DNA of 10,093 nt, from NCBI GenBank assembly GCA_012510695.1, contig JAAZHN010000076.1, positions 1-10,093 on the forward strand, read 5' to 3'. This DNA is from Mollicutes bacterium. Lineage in GTDB: Bacteria > Bacillota_I > Bacilli_A > RF39 > UBA660. The translations under genes were made by a program, and so were the position numbers. This document shows positions 1-6,061 of the stretch, in pieces; positions within the stretch are counted from its first letter, which is position 1; each line of letters opens with the position of its first letter. The notes under the pieces are model-generated. The model was not told the DNA's origin. It made no database searches and saw nothing but the letters and a program-made list of their open reading frames with translations.

Positions 1-132
1 CCCGGTGATTATTACAGGTTTAATGATCTGGATGATCCTGATTTAAAAACCATATTAGACGCGTTTGATATCAAAATACCTATAAAATTATTCAGGAAAA
101 TGGAACTTAAGAACATTAAAACTAACAATTAA
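1..132 (+). CDS. C-terminal end of an unrecognised protein (partial)
   Basis: The window opens inside a plus-strand reading frame that runs without a stop for 43 codons and ends at TAA 130-132. The start lies outside the window. The tail is charged and soluble-looking, beginning PGDYYRFNDLDDPDL and ending in a lysine- and asparagine-rich stretch; no membrane segment or known motif is visible. It converges on the minus-strand gene that follows, with only three bases between the two stop codons, and no hairpin terminator separates them. The residue mix looks like real protein, but I do not recognise a family and assign no function. Confidence 0.55.
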   Translation, partial: PGDYYRFNDLDDPDLKTILDAFDIKIPIKLFRKMELKNIKTNN

Positions 133-135
133 ATG

Positions 136-909
136 TTATTTTTTCTCTGCAATTACTACAATTGGAACTAATCCATCAATTTCTTTTTTTATCAAACTAT
201 CATCTGTATATTCATACCATTTAATTAATGATAAATAATCTTCATAATTATCTAATACATTCATGATAAAAAAAAGTAATCTGCCAGTAATTTTATCTCG
301 ATTAATAGTATTTAATTCATTTTTAGAATAATCTTCATCATCAACCAATTCAGACCAATATCCTGATTCTGTACCTAATCCTTCATTAGTAAAAATTGGG
401 GGACGTTTACTTATAGTATAGAAGTGCTTCCTCCATTCTTCATACAATTCATCTACAATATTCTTATCTAAATATCCACTTAAGTATCGCACCTCATTAG
501 AATATTCTATCTCATATAGTTTAGATCCCTCCAAAGCTTTACCAATCTGGCTATAATAACTCAACATATCTTCATAATCTATTATTTGAATATTATCTAC
601 CTGAAATAAATCATTTAAAACATTATTCATATATTTATTATCAATTTCTGGTATTTCACTAATAACATTGTTTTTTGGAGGATGTGATGGTATTGAACTG
701 AATAATAATGCGGAACAAATAATTAATAAAACAAAAGTTAAGAAGAGTTTGCTGAGACTTAATCTTAGTTTCATTTTATATGTATTATTACGAAAATTAG
801 AAAATATTTTCTCATAATCAATATGATTCTTTATGTGTTCATAACCATTCTTTTCTTCATTTAAAATATTTTCAGAAATGTATTTAGTAAATTTTTGCTT
901 AAAGCGCAT
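136..909 (-). CDS. Hypothetical protein with one membrane segment
   Basis: This is a 257-residue protein of unknown function. Its ATG at 907-909 is preceded by a good ribosome binding site (GAGGTG, about six bases upstream), so the start is well supported. About 50 basic, polar N-terminal residues precede a single hydrophobic helix at roughly residues 55-73. The positive charges before the helix (KLRLSLSK) suggest the N-terminus is in the cytoplasm and the remaining 180 or so residues are outside. The outer part is acidic and rich in Asp, Glu and Tyr, with no cysteine pairs or catalytic motif I can identify. This layout resembles anti-sigma factors or sigma-linked membrane proteins, but no sigma-factor gene is next to it, so that is only a possibility. 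The 288 bases between it and nrdG are A+T-rich and hold a short inverted repeat (AAGCG at 951-955, CGCTT at 967-971), a TATAAT-like box on the minus strand (1081-1086) and the nrdDG terminator. Confidence 0.7.
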   Translation of the reverse strand: MRFKQKFTKYISENILNEEKNGYEHIKNHIDYEKIFSNFRNNTYKMKLRLSLSKLFLTFVLLIICSALLFSSIPSHPPKNNVISEIPEIDNKYMNNVLNDLFQVDNIQIIDYEDMLSYYSQIGKALEGSKLYEIEYSNEVRYLSGYLDKNIVDELYEEWRKHFYTISKRPPIFTNEGLGTESGYWSELVDDEDYSKNELNTINRDKITGRLLFFIMNVLDNYEDYLSLIKWYEYTDDSLIKKEIDGLVPIVVIAEKK

Positions 910-1103
910 TATTTCACCTCATTTATTTTCTTCACTTAATAAGACAAATGAAGCGTATAATTTCGTCGCTTAATGAAAATATTTTATAATTTTTTTACTT
1001 TAATATATATTAGAAATTAACATTCAAATATTATCAAAGTTACTCATCCAAAAATCTATTTTCTTATTTAATTCTTTCGTATTATATAACAATTGCACAC
1101 ATT

Positions 1104-1135
1104 AAATAAAAACTCTCTTATTCTTAAGAGAGTTT
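1104..1135 (-). terminator. Rho-independent terminator of the nrdDG operon
   Basis: A perfect 11-bp stem pairs 1110-1120 with 1125-1135 around a four-base loop (1121-1124). Read on the minus strand the stem is followed by TTATTTA, giving a U-rich tail. It lies about 60 bases beyond the nrdG stop. On the plus strand the stem is followed by CAATTTTTTG, so weak activity in that direction is possible too. Confidence 0.8.
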
Positions 1136-1197
1136 CAATTTTTTGTATTATTAATATCTTAATTTTATGATTCATATAAAATTAAAATTATAAATGA

Positions 1198-1704
1198 TTA
1201 GTTTACTAAAACAATTTTATTTTCCATTTTTGATCTTTTCACATCAATTATTCTTTGATTTTCCGAACCTCGAAACTTCAATAGGATATTTCTTTTACTT
1301 GATTCATATTTTCCGTCTACAAGTATATCTGTTAGATCAAGTAATGTATCCCATCCATCATGCCTTGATAAATTCTCTAGAAGATATTCATAAGTGTAGC
1401 CTGTATAAGTCACGATATCAAGGTTTAACTTTTTTGCTTCTCGAGCAAGAATAGAAAAGGCAGGAGCTTGTTCAAAGGGGTCACCACCACTAAATGTAAT
1501 ACCATCCAGTAGTGGATTTTTTTTAGCTTGCTCGATAATTGATTCAACTGTTACCAATGTTCCTCCGTCAAATGCATGAGTTTCTGGATTGTGACATCCA
1601 GGACATCTATGTTTACAACCTTGTGCAAACACAACCATTCGTATCCCTGGTCCATCTACTATTGATTCTTTGATTATACCAGCAATTCTTAAATATGTTT
1701 CCAT
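1198..1704 (-). CDS. nrdG: Anaerobic ribonucleotide reductase activating protein NrdG
   Basis: NrdG is a small radical-SAM enzyme that uses a [4Fe-4S] cluster and S-adenosylmethionine to place the glycyl radical on NrdD. The sequence shows the cluster-binding CKHRCPGC motif (Cys30, Cys34, Cys37 counting from the chosen start) and the SGGDP SAM-binding motif at residues 72-76. The IVDGPGIR stretch before the cysteines is also typical. I chose the ATG at 1702-1704 (168 residues) because GGTGAT sits five to six bases upstream of it. The ATG at 1714-1716 would add four residues (MVII) but has no ribosome binding site. The size is usual for Gram-positive NrdG. The gene follows nrdD after 41 bases with no terminator between, so the two are almost certainly co-transcribed and share control by the cobalamin riboswitch. 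The family and role are established knowledge; the operon is inferred from spacing and orientation. Confidence 0.96.
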   Translation of the reverse strand: METYLRIAGIIKESIVDGPGIRMVVFAQGCKHRCPGCHNPETHAFDGGTLVTVESIIEQAKKNPLLDGITFSGGDPFEQAPAFSILAREAKKLNLDIVTYTGYTYEYLLENLSRHDGWDTLLDLTDILVDGKYESSKRNILLKFRGSENQRIIDVKRSKMENKIVLVN

Positions 1705-1745
1705 TATTATCACCATTTTTATTGGTATTATTGAATTAATATATT

Positions 1746-4070
1746 TTAATTACGGAAAGACATATGCTTTATTCTATCTCTTTCTTCTGCTCTCTTTGCA
1801 TCATTAAACTTCTCAAGTGAACCTACAAGGTATCCTGTAATCCTTCTTATTCTTTCAAACTTGATATCTCCTTCTTCTCGTCCACATAATGGACATGTAT
1901 CACCGATGATTCCAGTGTAACCACATACAGGATCTCTGTCTACTGGGTGATTTATGGAACCGTATCCGATACCTGCTTCTTTCATTGCTCTAATTATTTT
2001 TTCAAAAGCTTGAAGGTTTTGAGTTGGATCTCCATCTACCTCAACATATGTAATATGTCCAGCATTAGTTAATTCATGATATGGCGCTTCAATTCTGATT
2101 TTATCGAAGGCACTTATTTCATAGTAAACTGGAACATGAAAACTGTTTGTATAATACTCTCTATCAGTAACACCTTCAATAGAGCCAAATATTTCCCTAT
2201 CCATTTTTACAAACCTTCCCGCTAACCCTTCTGCAGGAGTTGCAATTAGAGTAAAGTTCATTTGATATTTTTTACTAGTTTCATCCATACGTTTACGCAT
2301 ATGTCCGATTATTTTTAACCCAAGTTCTTGTGCTTCTTCTGATTCACCATGATGTTTACCAATCAATACTTTTAAACATTCTGCAAGTCCAATAAAGCCA
2401 GTTGTTAGGGTTCCATGTTTTAATACTTCCCTAACTTCATCTTCCCAACCAAGTCTATCAGAATCAATCCATACTCCTTGTCCCATTAGGAAAGGATAAT
2501 TTTTTACTTTCTTACGAGCTTGAATTTCATATCTCTCTAAAAGTTGATCGATAACTAAATCAATTTTTATATCTAATTCGTTAAAAAATTTATTTACATC
2601 TTTATTACATCTTAAAGCAATCCTTGGGAGATTGATTGTTGTAAAACTTAAATTTCCTCTACCATTTACAATTTCCATAGAAGGATCATAAACATTACCA
2701 ATGACCCTAGTTCTACAACCCATGTAGGCAACCTCTGTTTCTGGTTGACCCTGTTTGTAATATTTAAGATTAAATGGTGCATCTAAAAATGAGAAATTTG
2801 GGAATAACCTTTTTGCACTTACTCGACATGCAAGTTTAAACATATCATAGTTCGGATCACTAGGATTATAATTTATACCTTCTTTAACCTTAAAGATATG
2901 TACTGGAAAGATAGGTGTTTCGCCATTACCTAAACCAGCTTCAGTTGCTAGGAGAATGTTTTTTATAACTAACCTGCCCTCAGGAGAAGTATCAGTACCA
3001 TAGTTTATAGAACTGAAAGGCACCTGTGCTCCTGCTCGACTATGCATTGTATTCAAATTGTGAATAAAAGCTTCCATCGCTTGATATGTATTTCTATCGA
3101 TTTCTGCTTGCGCCTTTTCAGCAGCAAAAGCTTGTGCTTTATGAATGATATCTACATCAATTATATATTTTCTTAGATATTCTTGTTCTAGTTTATCATA
3201 TTCTTCAGAAGGTACTAAAGTTGGTTGTAAATTATACTTATCTATAATTTCTTTTGTAATATTATTAACTAACGTTAATGCATCTTTATTACCTACCAAT
3301 AATTCTAAGGCTTTTGCTAAGTTTTGTCTATAAAGTTTCGAATATGTTTTCGCAACCCCCACAGCCATTCCATAATCAAAATTAGGGATACTTTGTCCAC
3401 CATGTTGATCGTTTTGATTAGATTGAATAGCTATACAAGCAAGTGCTGAATAACTTTGGATATCGTTTGGTTGTCTTAAATGTCCATGACCTGTACTAAA
3501 ACCATTTTTGAATAGTTTCACAATATCAATTTGACAACAAGTCGTAGTAAGAGTAAGGAAATCTAAATCATGGATGTGAATATCACCATCTCTATGAGCT
3601 TTTGCATGTTCTGGCTTTAAAATAAACATTTCGCAAAATTGCTTTGCTCCTTCAGAACCATATTTCAACATCGTTCCCATCGCTGTATCGCCATTAATAT
3701 TGGCATTTTCACGTTTCAAATCATTATCTTTAGATTCCTTGAAAGTTAAATCTTCATATGTTTTCATTAACCGTGTATTCATTTCACGATAACGTGTTCG
3801 TTCTGCACGGTATAGTATATATTCCTTAGCTGTTTTCGCATGTCCTTCTTCAATCAATACCCTTTCTACAATATCCTGTATATCTTCAACTCCCGGAACC
3901 ATATTATCCATGTCTTTATGCAATTTCTCAACAACTTTTAAAGCTAGTTCCATCGCTTTGGCATAATCCTCTTCTCCTACTGCTTTCGTAGCTTTATAGA
4001 TGGCATTGGTGATTTTCTCGATATTGAACGGTACTTCTCTTCCGTCTCTTTTTCTGATTTTTGTAATCAT
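1746..4070 (-). CDS. nrdD: Anaerobic (class III) ribonucleoside-triphosphate reductase NrdD
   Basis: NrdD reduces ribonucleoside triphosphates to deoxyribonucleotides in the cytoplasm without oxygen, using a glycyl radical; formate is the usual reductant in this class. The 774-residue protein starts with an ATP-cone regulatory domain (about residues 1-90, opening KIRKRDGREVPF). The reductase barrel follows, with cysteines at 178/179 (TTTCCQ) and 452 (YMGCRTRV) where the family has its active-site cysteines. The C-terminal RITGYL motif holds the radical Gly746, encoded at 1833-1835. Just before it is the zinc site, where Cys716, Cys726 and Cys729 are visible; the place expected for the first of the usual four cysteines is Asp713. 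The ATG at 4068-4070 has a strong GAAGGAG site eight bases upstream. The length is normal for an ATP-cone NrdD. The gene is preceded by a cobalamin riboswitch and followed by nrdG. Confidence 0.97.
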   Translation of the reverse strand: MITKIRKRDGREVPFNIEKITNAIYKATKAVGEEDYAKAMELALKVVEKLHKDMDNMVPGVEDIQDIVERVLIEEGHAKTAKEYILYRAERTRYREMNTRLMKTYEDLTFKESKDNDLKRENANINGDTAMGTMLKYGSEGAKQFCEMFILKPEHAKAHRDGDIHIHDLDFLTLTTTCCQIDIVKLFKNGFSTGHGHLRQPNDIQSYSALACIAIQSNQNDQHGGQSIPNFDYGMAVGVAKTYSKLYRQNLAKALELLVGNKDALTLVNNITKEIIDKYNLQPTLVPSEEYDKLEQEYLRKYIIDVDIIHKAQAFAAEKAQAEIDRNTYQAMEAFIHNLNTMHSRAGAQVPFSSINYGTDTSPEGRLVIKNILLATEAGLGNGETPIFPVHIFKVKEGINYNPSDPNYDMFKLACRVSAKRLFPNFSFLDAPFNLKYYKQGQPETEVAYMGCRTRVIGNVYDPSMEIVNGRGNLSFTTINLPRIALRCNKDVNKFFNELDIKIDLVIDQLLERYEIQARKKVKNYPFLMGQGVWIDSDRLGWEDEVREVLKHGTLTTGFIGLAECLKVLIGKHHGESEEAQELGLKIIGHMRKRMDETSKKYQMNFTLIATPAEGLAGRFVKMDREIFGSIEGVTDREYYTNSFHVPVYYEISAFDKIRIEAPYHELTNAGHITYVEVDGDPTQNLQAFEKIIRAMKEAGIGYGSINHPVDRDPVCGYTGIIGDTCPLCGREEGDIKFERIRRITGYLVGSLEKFNDAKRAEERDRIKHMSFRN

Positions 4071-4094
4071 TGGTTATCTCCTTCTTTATATATA

Positions 4095-4128
4095 ATATTT
4101 AAAACCTCTCAACAATCGTTAAGAGGTT
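4095..4128 (-). terminator. Riboswitch-controlled terminator in the nrdD leader
   Basis: Read on the minus strand, an 11-bp stem with one G-U pair joins 4118-4128 to 4103-4113 around a four-base loop, followed by TTAAATATT. It sits between the cobalamin aptamer and the nrdD ribosome binding site, about 33 bases before the start codon, where an expression platform is expected. The U-tract is broken by A residues, so termination may be incomplete. That it works as the riboswitch's off-switch is inferred from its position. Confidence 0.65.
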
Positions 4129-4181
4129 ATGTCAAATAGGGTACTAATTTTGTACCCAAATACTTCTTCATCAAGTATTCG

Positions 4182-4214
4182 ACACCCCTCTATCGCTCGT
4201 AGAGTTTATGGTGT
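4182..4214 (-). promoter_or_regulatory. Candidate P13 hairpin of the cobalamin riboswitch
   Basis: Immediately downstream of the B12 box on the minus strand, ACACC pairs with GGTGT and, inside that, CTCTA pairs with TAGAG, leaving a seven-base loop that contains AGCG. Many cobalamin riboswitches have a hairpin here whose loop kisses loop L5 of the aptamer. L5 in this aptamer contains CGCT (within GCCGCTGTG), which could pair with AGCG. The hairpin is seen directly; the kissing contact is inferred. Confidence 0.5.
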
Positions 4215-4218
4215 AATA

Positions 4219-4375
4219 TTATAGGCAGGTATTCTGACTTTGGTTCAACGATACTTTATTCCTTCCCAGAATTTATCCAGTGGATTTATATAAAGTATCT
4301 CCCCATCACAGCGGCGGGACCGTACAGGACTTTCACCTATTTCCCTTTTAAACTGTCATTAACAGTCACCTATAA
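4219..4375 (-). promoter_or_regulatory. Cobalamin (B12) riboswitch aptamer
   Basis: This leader RNA binds adenosylcobalamin or a related cobalamin and controls the downstream genes. Read on the minus strand it has the family's hallmarks in order: closing stem P1 (TTATAGG at 4369-4375 pairing with CCTATAA at 4219-4225), GGGAAATAGGTGAAAGTCC, the highly conserved CGGTCCCGCCGCTGTGA segment, a long peripheral arm closed by GATACTTTAT/ATAAAGTATC, and the B12 box AGTCAGAATACCTGCC near 4223-4238. It lies about 150 bases upstream of nrdD on the same strand, with a terminator in between, so it most likely represses nrdDG when cobalamin is plentiful. Control of a B12-independent isozyme by a B12 riboswitch is known where a B12-dependent isozyme also exists. 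Confidence 0.95.
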
Positions 4376-4455
4376 CAATTATATATTATTTATGACATTA
4401 ATTTATATGTTTATATGAATATTAATTTATTGGTAATAATATCACCGTTCACTTA

Positions 4456-4484
4456 ATTTTAACACAAAACGCAAAATAAGTAAA
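4456..4484 (-). promoter_or_regulatory. Candidate sigma-A promoter for nrdDG
   Basis: On the minus strand, TTTACT (4479-4484) is separated by exactly 17 bases from TAAAAT (4456-4461). This matches the housekeeping consensus at four of six and five of six positions. Transcription would start near 4449 and include the whole riboswitch. A TATAAT at 4378-4383 has no partner -35 box and would start within stem P1, so it is less likely. I could not identify convincing NrdR boxes nearby. Confidence 0.5.
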
Positions 4485-4522
4485 TGAATATTTAAGATTT
4501 CTCACTAAATTTGATACATTAT

Positions 4523-4629
4523 TTAACAAGGAATATTAGCACTCGGATACATTAAATAAAATCCGACTGCTGTAAGGGAAAATTTTTCTCATGTTTGCCA
4601 TATTCTCTTAAGAATTCACTACAAATTAA
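4523..4629 (-). other. Possible decayed coding remnant in the nrdD upstream region
   Basis: The interval 4376-4875 holds no intact gene. Within it, two overlapping minus-strand frames read like one protein tail interrupted by a one-base shift near 4580-4590. The first frame gives EFLREYGKHEKN and then loses sense; the next gives KFSLTAVGFYLMYPSANI before a TAA at 4523-4525. Joined, they look more like protein than random A+T-rich sequence, but I cannot name a family. No start or ribosome binding site is visible. Apart from this, the interval contains the nrdDG promoter and an upstream operon's terminator (4644-4677). From 4684 to 4875 I see only a 36-codon frame without a ribosome binding site. 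Confidence 0.2.
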
Positions 4630-4643
4630 TTACATAGTTATAT

Positions 4644-4677
4644 AAAAAATAAAAAGCCTTCAAATATCAGAAGACTT
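4644..4677 (-). terminator. Terminator closing the accessory gene cluster
   Basis: On the minus strand AAGTCTTC (4670-4677) pairs over eight bases, including one G-U, with GAAGGCTT (4654-4661) around an eight-base loop, followed by TTTATTTTTT. It lies downstream of the minus-strand cluster at 4876-6998 and separates that cluster's transcripts from the nrdDG promoter. On the plus strand the stem has a C-A mismatch and no U-tail, so it is directional. Confidence 0.75.
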
Positions 4678-4875
4678 ATTGAGTTACTTATATGCGATTA
4701 AATTAATCTTTTCGATACAATAATTTATAATAATGCTTGTTATGTCTATATTATAGCGAACCCCAACAATTTCCATATTACTTTTAACAAACATCTTTCA
4801 TTGATTAGTTTCTTCTATCATCGTAATTTATTTATATTTTAGTATCATATTTTTTGTTGTTTATAGCTTCTTTCT

Positions 4876-5139
4876 TCATAAAAAAGAATACAATAATACG
4901 ACAGCACTTCTATAGCTTTTATTATAATACGATTGTAATATCTCATTAAAATATACTAAGCCATCTGATGTAAACACTCTAGATAATTCATTATTATCAA
5001 ATAACATATTCCCTCCATTATCACAATACTTTTGTAAATGTAAAAAAGCATGTTTTAAATTTATACCTTCAGTCTTAATCAGCACATCTTCACCACACAT
5101 CAGCATTTCATTGTACTTTTCTAACTTAAAGCTAATCAA
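4876..5139 (-). pseudogene. N-terminal fragment of a possible HEPN-type protein
   Basis: The frame encodes up to 87 residues and stops abruptly after NKSYRSAVVLLYSFL. Tracts of this form (SYRSAVVLLYS) occur in the first part of longer proteins that I associate with HEPN-like or abortive-infection families, where the helical domain continues well past this point, so the frame looks like a 5' remnant. That family link is from memory and weak. The frame opens with TTG, has a stop two codons earlier and lacks a ribosome binding site; the internal ATG at codon 12 has only a poor one. It lies 55 bases downstream of the GIY-YIG-like gene in the same direction, with a terminator about 200 bases beyond. 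A genuine small protein of unknown function is the alternative. Confidence 0.4.
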
Positions 5140-5194
5140 TACTTAATATGCAAATATATATTTGATTTTTCATTCTGAAAATTATTACTGCCTT

Positions 5195-5650
5195 TTAACC
5201 TTCATATTTTGGTCTGAATTTATATTGCATAATTCCTTCAATTAAAGTTGTTATCCATTTACTTTCTTCATCGTCATCACATTTTATCATTATATCAATG
5301 CGCTGTAAATTATTTAACATCCATTCTCTAACTTTAGACCCATCTTTATTGACACCAAGTTTGTACCATTTTTCATCATTGCATAAAAACTTTGCCAATG
5401 TACTAACTGCGGCTTTAGGTCTATAATGTTGAGATGTAAATCTAGGATTTGATTTTTTGTTAGCCTTGCCAACCTTTAAAAAAGTTCCGCTATAGATATA
5501 CATATAAACAGCCGCACCTCCATCTAAGCTTTTAGGTGGATTATGTGGGCATCCTCTATCAACGATTTTTATCTCAGATCTTTTAAGTGGTCCTCCTAAT
5601 ATTTCAGTTATACTTTTAATTATTTCATCTATCTCATCTACGATATTCAT
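5195..5650 (-). CDS. Divergent GIY-YIG-like protein, putative nuclease
   Basis: This 151-residue protein has no membrane segment. Residues 45-63 (GAAVYMYIYSGTFLKVGKA) resemble the two-strand core of GIY-YIG nucleases, with VYMY in the GIY place and KVGKA in the YIG place. Arg70 in the following NPRFTSQHY stretch could be the catalytic arginine, and later acidic residues (for example Glu109 in REWMLNN) could supply the metal ligand. The block is similar to small proteins I recall from restriction and defence islands, but I know no characterised function. The ATG at 5648-5650 has a modest GGGT-type site eight bases upstream. It follows the zinc-ribbon gene after 34 bases and is probably in the same operon. 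Because the canonical tyrosine of YIG is replaced, activity is uncertain; a DNA-binding or structural role is possible. Confidence 0.65.
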   Translation of the reverse strand: MNIVDEIDEIIKSITEILGGPLKRSEIKIVDRGCPHNPPKSLDGGAAVYMYIYSGTFLKVGKANKKSNPRFTSQHYRPKAAVSTLAKFLCNDEKWYKLGVNKDGSKVREWMLNNLQRIDIMIKCDDDEESKWITTLIEGIMQYKFRPKYEG

Positions 5651-5684
5651 TTCTTATACCCTTTGTATCTTATTTAAATCTTTT

Positions 5685-6050
5685 TTATACTAATTCTTTA
5701 TTAATTACCTTTTCTATAACATTGTCATCATTATCTAAAAAACATTGAACGTCTCCTGGTACATAAGCATAATCATGATAGAAGAAATCACCATGCATGG
5801 AGCCGCAATTTGGACATATAGAAGCAGGATAACTCACTTGCATTGTTTTGCTAAAGGTTTCTTTAATAATGCAACCCTCATCAATTGCAATCTTCATTTG
5901 TTTTTCTGTAAAATAACTTGGACCACGTGGAATTGATAAATCGTCAGAGTAATATGCATCTATCATATCACTTTTGCAGTTCCAGCAGCTAATAACAGAT
6001 ATATTAATGCACGGTTTTGCTTGTACTTCTACTTTTTTCTTTTTAGCCAT
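5685..6050 (-). CDS. Four-cysteine zinc-ribbon protein of unknown function
   Basis: The 121-residue protein opens with a very basic tail (MAKKKKVEVQ) and carries two CxxC pairs: Cys22/Cys25 in CWNCKS and Cys79/Cys82 in CPNCGS. This is the pattern of a zinc ribbon with a long insert of about 53 residues between the knuckles. The C-terminus is acidic. Zinc binding and possible nucleic-acid contact are inferred from the motif; no enzyme domain is visible. I chose the ATG at 6048-6050 because GAGGA lies seven bases before it. A GTG at 6060-6062 in the same frame would add four residues but overlaps that ribosome binding site. The gene starts 11 bases after the stop of the HNH endonuclease gene and its ribosome binding site abuts that stop, so translation is probably coupled. 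This suggests, but does not show, a shared role with the nuclease. Confidence 0.75.
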   Translation of the reverse strand: MAKKKKVEVQAKPCINISVISCWNCKSDMIDAYYSDDLSIPRGPSYFTEKQMKIAIDEGCIIKETFSKTMQVSYPASICPNCGSMHGDFFYHDYAYVPGDVQCFLDNDDNVIEKVINKELV

Positions 6051-6061
6051 AATTTTCCTCA

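Noticed and set aside
951..971. Inverted repeat AAGCG/CGCTT upstream of the 257-residue protein gene as an operator
   Set aside because: The arms are only five bases and no regulator gene is nearby, so there is too little evidence to annotate it.
1099..4561. Shared ACATTAAATAAAA at 1099-1111 and 4549-4561, considered as a direct repeat flanking an insertion
   Set aside because: The match is short, A+T-rich and does not extend on either side. The DNA between is the nrdDG core, so it is probably coincidence.
4684..4794. A 36-codon minus-strand frame ending just before the terminator at 4644-4677
   Set aside because: It has no convincing ribosome binding site and no recognisable motif. It could be a decayed gene tail but cannot be supported as a gene.
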